Shown: piece after piece, positions 59,203-64,000 of the stretch
How the letters are laid out: every line of letters begins with the position of its first letter
Numbering within the stretch: position 1 is the stretch's first letter
From: Acanthococcus lagerstroemiae
Lineage: Eukaryota > Arthropoda > Insecta > Hemiptera > Eriococcidae
Assembly (NCBI GenBank): GCA_031841125.1
Contig: CM063110.1
Location: forward strand, 36,967,214 to 37,031,213
Direction of reading: 5' to 3'
DNA length: 64,000 nt
Notes under the pieces: model-generated
Databases searched by the model: none
The model's input: the letters and a program-made list of their open reading frames with translations, nothing else
Told to the model about the DNA's origin: nothing
Position numbers and translations under genes: made by a program

Positions 59203-59210
59203 AACTCATT

Positions 59211-59911
59211 ATATGTTTTTGATGTTCCAGATTAATTTGTTCTTGTTCGTGCTTTCCTCTCACCTGTAGAATAAAACGTCGTATAATACTACTATTTATA
59301 TTACTGAGTTGTTGTTTTTTGAAATGCTAGTTAAAATAGTATAATTTGCAAAGAATGCAAGAAGCGCGTCATTTGTGACCAGTGGAAAGTTTTACAGCAC
59401 GAGCAACGCGAGTGAATAACGCGCTCCGTGCAAAAGTTGCAAACTATATTTTTTCCAATAAATGCTCGAAAAACAGTTTGTTTTTTTTCAATTTTGGCCG
59501 ATGCGTGTTACGGTGAGAAAAAAGATCGATAACTTGCTGCTCGAATAAACTCTATTTGCATACTAACTACTGTACAACGTTAAAAGTAGATACATGAAAT
59601 CTCGTGTCTTATCTCCCTGTAACCGGTTAATCTCTGACTGAAAAGTTGCCTTATGGCTGCGCGTCGCCACAAGGACTCCCCCCCCCAGTGCTGCCCACGG
59701 GGCACACGAACAATTTTGCTTATAACTTATACCAGAATCAGAGGGGAAGAATTTCAGCACCGAAAGTGAAAAACTAATAATTCAGGGAGATTAGCCGGAA
59801 AATTTGTTAGTCCCCACGGGTGGGATGAATGTAAAGAAACATAAAATTGCAAAGATAATTAGCGTAAAATTACAAAAATGGTAGAAGTATTAAAAAATGG
59901 TAACTTATTCC
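59211..59911. other. Intronic DNA, probably including the 3' end of the gypsy element
   Basis: The element lies on the minus strand, so its 3' untranslated region and LTR should lie here. A candidate polypurine-like cccgtggggact (minus strand) occurs near 59815. I could not define LTR ends because the opposite LTR is outside the window. Confidence 0.3.
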
Positions 59912-61273
59912 TTATTTTGGGTAGACGCCTCCAAACCGTACTCTTCTGATTGCCTTGGCTGTTTTTGGTACTGGTTTCGTCTCGGGTACCGGCACCTGGT
60001 CTGGTTCTGTGTCCTTGAGCAGGAACGCGGGTTTCACCTGGTCTATGGATATTGTAGAATGCTTCCCGTCGATGTCAACTGTGATGGTCTTCTCTGTCCT
60101 GCTCAGCACTCTGTATGGTCCTTTGTACGGATGTCCGAGGGCCTTCCTCTGTAGCTCCACTCGGACAAAAATGTGGTCCGCCTGTGCGAGTGATGCCGGG
60201 ACATATACGGGAGTTGATCCATGTCGCCTAGTGCGCGTACCAAACTGGCGCATAGCTGCTGCTAATGCCTTGACAAACTCTGGTGCATTCAGGATCTGGT
60301 GGTTTTCAGAGGTGGCGAAGAATTCTCCCGGTAGGCGCAGTTCGGCGCCATATGCCATCTGCGCTGGTGCCACCTTGCTGTCCTCGTTAACTGCGCACCT
60401 TAGGCCGAGTAGGATGAGTGGCAGGATAGCCACCTAGTCAGGCTGAGCGTAGGCCATGATGGCTGCTTTCATGGTGCGATGCCATCTCTCAATTCTGCCG
60501 TTCGCCTGTGGGTGATAAGGCGTTGTGCGAATGCGTTTGGCCCCGAACATGTTGAGTAGCCTATTGAAGAAATCCGCCTCAAACTGTCTGCCTTGGTCGG
60601 TAGTTACTCGTAGTGGCGCTCCAAAACGAGCCACCCAGGTGTTGAGGAAAATCCTGGACACTGCCTCAGCTGTGATTTCGTTCGTTGATACAGCTTCAGG
60701 CCACCTAGACTGGCGGTCGACCATGGTGACGATGTAGCGCTTTCCCTGTGCCGGTGGTAATGGTCCCACTATATCGAGGTGCACGTGGTCAAACCTATTG
60801 CTTGGTGGGAAGTTACCAACTGCGCTTCGGGTATGGCGTGATACCTTGCTCCTCTGGCACTGTACGCACGCTCGTGCCCAGGTCTCGCATTTTTTCTGGA
60901 TGCCCGGCCACACGTACCTTCTTGAGACCATTTTGGCAGTTGCCCGAGGGCCTGCATGTGCAAGATTATGGACCAACTCAAATGCTGTGCGCCTGTACTG
61001 TTTTGGCAAGAATGGTCGAGGCTTCTGGCCTGCGACGTCACAAAAGATCTCAATACCTTCGCCAGGGACCGTTACCTTCTGCAGCTTGAGTCCTGTAGTA
61101 TTTGAGTGTAGCAAGTTGAGCAACTCTATATCAGTCTCTTGTGTCTTGCACAGTTCTTCATATGGCACCATGGTTGGTACTCCTATTGCGCTAATTCGGG
61201 AGAGAGTGTCTGCAGGGATATTCTCGATCCCTTTTACATGTCGAATCTCCGTCGTGTATTGGGAGATATAGTT
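59912..61273 (-). pseudogene. Gypsy integrase with one nonsense codon
   Basis: The HHCC zinc-binding domain is near 60970-60860 (HNLAHAGPRATAKMV ... CVQCQRSK). The catalytic core follows, with LDIVGPLPPAQGK (first Asp), VTTDQGRQFEAD (second Asp) and PQANGRIERWHRT (Glu). A TAG at 60434-60436 replaces what is usually a Trp codon. The same frame then continues with the C-terminal domain (HIFVRVELQRKALGHPYKGP, a GPY/F-type module) and ends VRFGGVYPK near 59915. Integrase inserts the cDNA into host DNA. Confidence 0.93.
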
Positions 61274-61752
61274 CAGTTATCGCAGGCGGCGCGGTGGGGC
61301 GTTTTCAGACTTCTTGGAGAAAGCATACACTAGGGGCTTGTGGTCTGTATACACCGCAAAATGGCGTCCTTCTAGCTGAGTATGGAAGTGCTTTATTGAG
61401 GCATATATGGCCAGTAGTTCACGGTCATAAGCACTGTATTTCCCCTCGGTGGGTGATAACTTTCTCGAGTAGAAGGCCAAAGGTTCTATTTGCGCATCTA
61501 TCACCTGGTGGAGCGCTGCGCCAATAGCTGTGTCCGATGCGTCTGTACACAATGTGATCTCCGCTTCTTCTTTGGGTGTGCCAGCATAGTGGAGTTGGCG
61601 AGTGCCTGTTTAAACTGTTCGAATGCTCCCTCTGCGTCTTCTGTCCACTCCAATGGCGTGTGATCACGTTTCCTGTTTGATTTTATGATTGCCTGTAGCC
61701 TCCGCTGTATGTCTGCTGCCTGAGGGATGTTCCGTCTGTAGTAGTTGGCCAT
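61274..61752 (-). pseudogene. Gypsy RT connection and RNase H
   Basis: The segment MANYYRRNIPQAADIQRRLQ (61752) is the end of the RT thumb/connection. Near 61580 a one-base loss shifts the frame into the RNase H, which shows CTDASDTAIGAAL (first catalytic Asp), YDRELLAIY (Glu) and YTDHKPLVYAF (Asp). A CAA-to-TAA change at 61274-61276 ends the frame; the same frame continues towards the integrase. RNase H removes the RNA strand during reverse transcription. Confidence 0.9.
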
Positions 61753-61779
61753 TCCTAGGAATCTGCGTAGGCCTTGTAC

Positions 61780-63046
61780 ATCTAAACATCTAAAGGCTTG
61801 TTGTATTCTAGGATCGGTTGCACCCTTTCGGGTAGCGGGCGGATGACCTTCTCATCGACCATGTAGCCCAGGAACGGGATTTCTGTGCAAGCATAGGTAC
61901 ATTTGCTGACATTCAAAGTTAGGCCAGCCTGATCCAGTCTTCTGAGCACCCTGCGCACGTCCCTTTCATGTTGTTCAGCGTTCTCCGATGCGATAAGGAT
62001 GTCATCCAGGTACGCATATGCAAAGTCTAGCCTGCGCAGGACCCATGTATGAAGCGCTGGAACGTTTGAGCTGCGTTCTTCAGTCCATTTGGCATGACCA
62101 GGTATTCGTACAACCCCAGGGGCGTTATAATGGCTGTCTTCTCGACATCTGCTTCTGCCATGGGGATGTGGTAGTACGCCTTTTCCATGTCCAGTGTGGT
62201 AAAAATCTTCGTGCCGGCCAGCTGCTGGTTGAAATCTAGGATGTTTGGCACCGGATATTTGTCAGGCTTTGTTTGAGCGTTAAGCGCCCTGTAGTCCCCG
62301 CATAAGCGCCACTCCCCGGGACCCTTCTTTGGCCGCATGGTGATTGGTGAAGCCCATGCGCCCTTGCCTGGCCGCACCCGGCCCTTCTCCATCTCCTCTT
62401 CGAGGATCTTACAGAGTGCTCGTAGTTTGTCTGGTGTCAGTCGCCTTGCTCGCTGTGCCACCGGTTGCCCTTTGGACTCAATGATGTGTGAGGTACCAGT
62501 GACAATTCTGCACCTGCGCTCGTTGCCTGGCTGTACTAGGGTAGGCGTATCAGCTAAAATTCGCGCGAACTCGCTGGCGTGGTCAACTGCAAAAACGCCC
62601 GGGTAGTGGATTGTTCGGATGACGCCGTTTTTCCGCAGCAGAGTGACTCTGTCGGTGAGGCACCTATTTCGTAAATCAACCAGTAGTGCGAAGTGTTCGA
62701 TCAGGTCTGCCCCGATGATGGGGTATGTTACATCAGCGACTATAAATGCCCACTTGAATGCTCGGCGTAATCCCAAATCCAAGGTCACCTGCTTCCGGCC
62801 GTACGTATTAATTGTTGTGCCGTTGGCTGCATACAGCTTGTAAGCACTGGGAGTTGGTCGCCTTCCCCGCGTCACTGGGATCACCGACACGTCCGCACCC
62901 GTGTCGATGAGGTAGTACTGCTTTGTTTTCGGGTCACGGATGAATAAGCGCCGGGAGGTTGTTTCGGCGTCTCCAGCGGCGCTCTGGGACGCGCCTACAT
63001 GTTTCCCGACTGTTTGTCGCTGCCCTTGGCAGAGAACTCGGACCAC
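61780..63046 (-). pseudogene. Gypsy pol: protease and reverse transcriptase, frameshifted
   Basis: The protease shows LIDTGADVSVIP (catalytic DTG) near 62900 and IIGADLIEHF (flap/second motif) near 62700. The reverse transcriptase shows WRLCGDYRALN (62300), FTTLDMEKAYYHIPM (first catalytic Asp, 62200) and LVMPNGLKNAAQTFQRFIH (62080). The frame is lost by a one-base deletion near 62045, after which YAYLDDILIAS (YLDD catalytic pair) follows in a shifted frame. A second break near 61780-61795 is a tandem duplication of the 8-mer catctaaa. Confidence 0.92.
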
Positions 63047-63879
63047 TCCTTACACCAATCCTGGCAATTTCGTGCGCTGCCGCCGAACTTAAAATGGTAC
63101 CAGCAAGTGTCGAATTTTCTTCGCCCCTCGGACTTACTTCATGACCAGTTCGGATACGGGCTGTTGCTGCGGCTACGACCACGACGAGCTTGACCCTGTC
63201 GCAATCCTGCCACCTCTCTGCGCAAGTCGTTGAGCGCATTGACGAGCTCGCTTAGTTGTTGCTGGTTCACCGGCGCGCTCGGGTTGGCTGTAGCTGCCAT
63301 GCTGGTTGCTGCTACTGACCTGGCTGGACCTACATCCATGATCTTATCGGCCATGACAGCAATCTCAGACAGTGGTGAGGAAGATGGTGCCAGTATTCGC
63401 TGTACGTCCTCTGGCAGTAACGAAGTGAAGACAGTGCGCATAATAGTTAGAGACACCTTACCTTGGGCTGTGTGTTCCATCTCTCGTAGCAGTGCTGTTG
63501 GTTTGCGGTCTCCTAGGGTCAACCCCTGCAGGATCCTCCGGATGCGCTGTTCTTCGCTGTCTGTGTGAATGCTCACCAATTTCTCCTTGACCGCAGTGTA
63601 TGGCGCCTCCGGCGGGTTGCGTACTATTTCCGCCACATCACGCAGTATTTCCTGTGGTATTGCGGTAATAACGTGATGGTACCTGGTCCTTTCACTGGTG
63701 ACATTGCTGAGTGCAAAACTGGCCTCTGCCTGGTAGAAGAAGAACTCGATATCATCCTTCGAGAATTGGGGCATCTTGACGGCGATTCGCTCCACGTACG
63801 TGGGCCCGGAGCCAGACGATATTGGCAGCTCTCGCTTCATCGCGTCTGGATCTGAGGACTTCTCGTCCCTGCTGGACAT
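62995..63879 (-). pseudogene. Gypsy gag polyprotein with one premature stop
   Basis: The frame opens MSSRDEKSSDPDAMKREL at 63879. An N-terminal capsid-like block follows (VKMPQFSKDDIEFFFYQAEA, residues ~33-52), of the type found in many insect gypsy gag proteins. The end is Gln/Arg-rich. A TGA at 63139-63141 interrupts it. The same frame then continues with a zinc-binding segment (CWYHFKFGGSARNCQDWC) and ends at a TAG near 62995. Gag would form the virus-like particle and bind the RNA. The pol frame overlaps its end in another frame, which suggests translational frameshifting. Confidence 0.88.
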
Positions 63880-63900
63880 TTTGGCCGCCGCCCGAAGGTT

Positions 63901-64000
63901 ATCAGCTCGCCGAACTTTAACAAACTTGCGCGGTTTGTATAGACGCGTTTTCCAAGTCGCGACACTCCACTATGTGCCCGGACTTGCACAAGCTTGCACT
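63901..64000. other. Presumed 5' untranslated region of the gypsy element
   Basis: These bases lie upstream of gag on the minus strand. I could not identify a tRNA primer-binding site or an LTR border here. Confidence 0.3.

Larger units (their letters stand above)
59912..63900 (-). mobile_element. Ty3/gypsy LTR retrotransposon, coding region, minus strand
   Basis: From high to low coordinates it carries gag, a zinc-binding nucleocapsid segment, aspartic protease, reverse transcriptase, RNase H and integrase. This order (integrase last) identifies Ty3/gypsy rather than Ty1/copia. No envelope-like frame follows the integrase. The coding region is broken by only a few stops and frameshifts, so it is younger than most elements here. 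The 5' LTR would lie beyond 64000. Confidence 0.94.

Noticed and set aside
59211..59911. 3' LTR of the gypsy element
   Set aside because: A polypurine-like stretch is present, but without the partner LTR inside the window no border can be supported.
1..64000. CRISPR arrays, operons or other prokaryotic systems
   Set aside because: Spliced exons, LINEs, SINEs and hAT/mariner/pogo elements show eukaryotic DNA; no regularly spaced repeat-spacer pattern was seen.

Overview
This is eukaryotic nuclear DNA, almost certainly from an insect. The only host gene I can support is a plus-strand gene for an NMDA-type ionotropic glutamate receptor subunit 2 (Nmdar2/GluN2). Two of its exons are visible, at 34584-34762 and 56631-56818. 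Both have consensus splice sites, compatible phases, and translations that read as adjacent pieces of the extracellular amino-terminal domain. Everything else is intron: at least 34.5 kb upstream, a 21.9 kb intron between the exons, and at least 7 kb downstream. No bacterial genes, rRNA, functional tRNA or CRISPR array was seen. The species cannot be named from the sequence. ||| The introns are packed with transposable elements in layered nests. Upstream intron (1-34583): several APE-type non-LTR retrotransposon (LINE) fragments; a nearly full-length LINE (10666-15046, minus) inserted in a pogo-like MITE; a tRNA-derived SINE (16294-16744) with perfect target duplications; a mariner remnant inside a GAGAAC-rich hAT-like repeat (20292-21730); a 127-bp inverted repeat of coding-like sequence (23298-23599); the 3' end of an R1/LOA-like LINE (25480-26800); a hAT MITE (29174-29715); and two 5'-truncated LINEs (30933-31525 and 32690-33815). 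||| Intron between the exons (34763-56630): a broken ZMYM1-like hAT transposase (36270-42290) split by about 4.4 kb of nested insertions. These include a 3.2 kb TIR element carrying a 21-bp minisatellite and three MITEs. Next comes an older LINE (42297-47650) interrupted by a second LINE (43521-47599). The second LINE carries a classic 5' inversion (twin priming) and a perfect 16-bp target-site duplication. Two further degenerate LINE fragments lie head-to-head near 50930. ||| Downstream intron (56819-64000): a hAT-like non-autonomous element (58234-59202) and most of a Ty3/gypsy retrotransposon on the minus strand (59912 to beyond 63879). The latter has recognisable gag, protease, reverse transcriptase, RNase H and integrase, broken by a few point lesions. 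||| Between the elements, long stretches hold a degenerate motif around 'tcaagactc' in both orientations, which I could not assign to any known element. I found no new gene system. The main novelty is the nested insertion history and several unclassified repeats.
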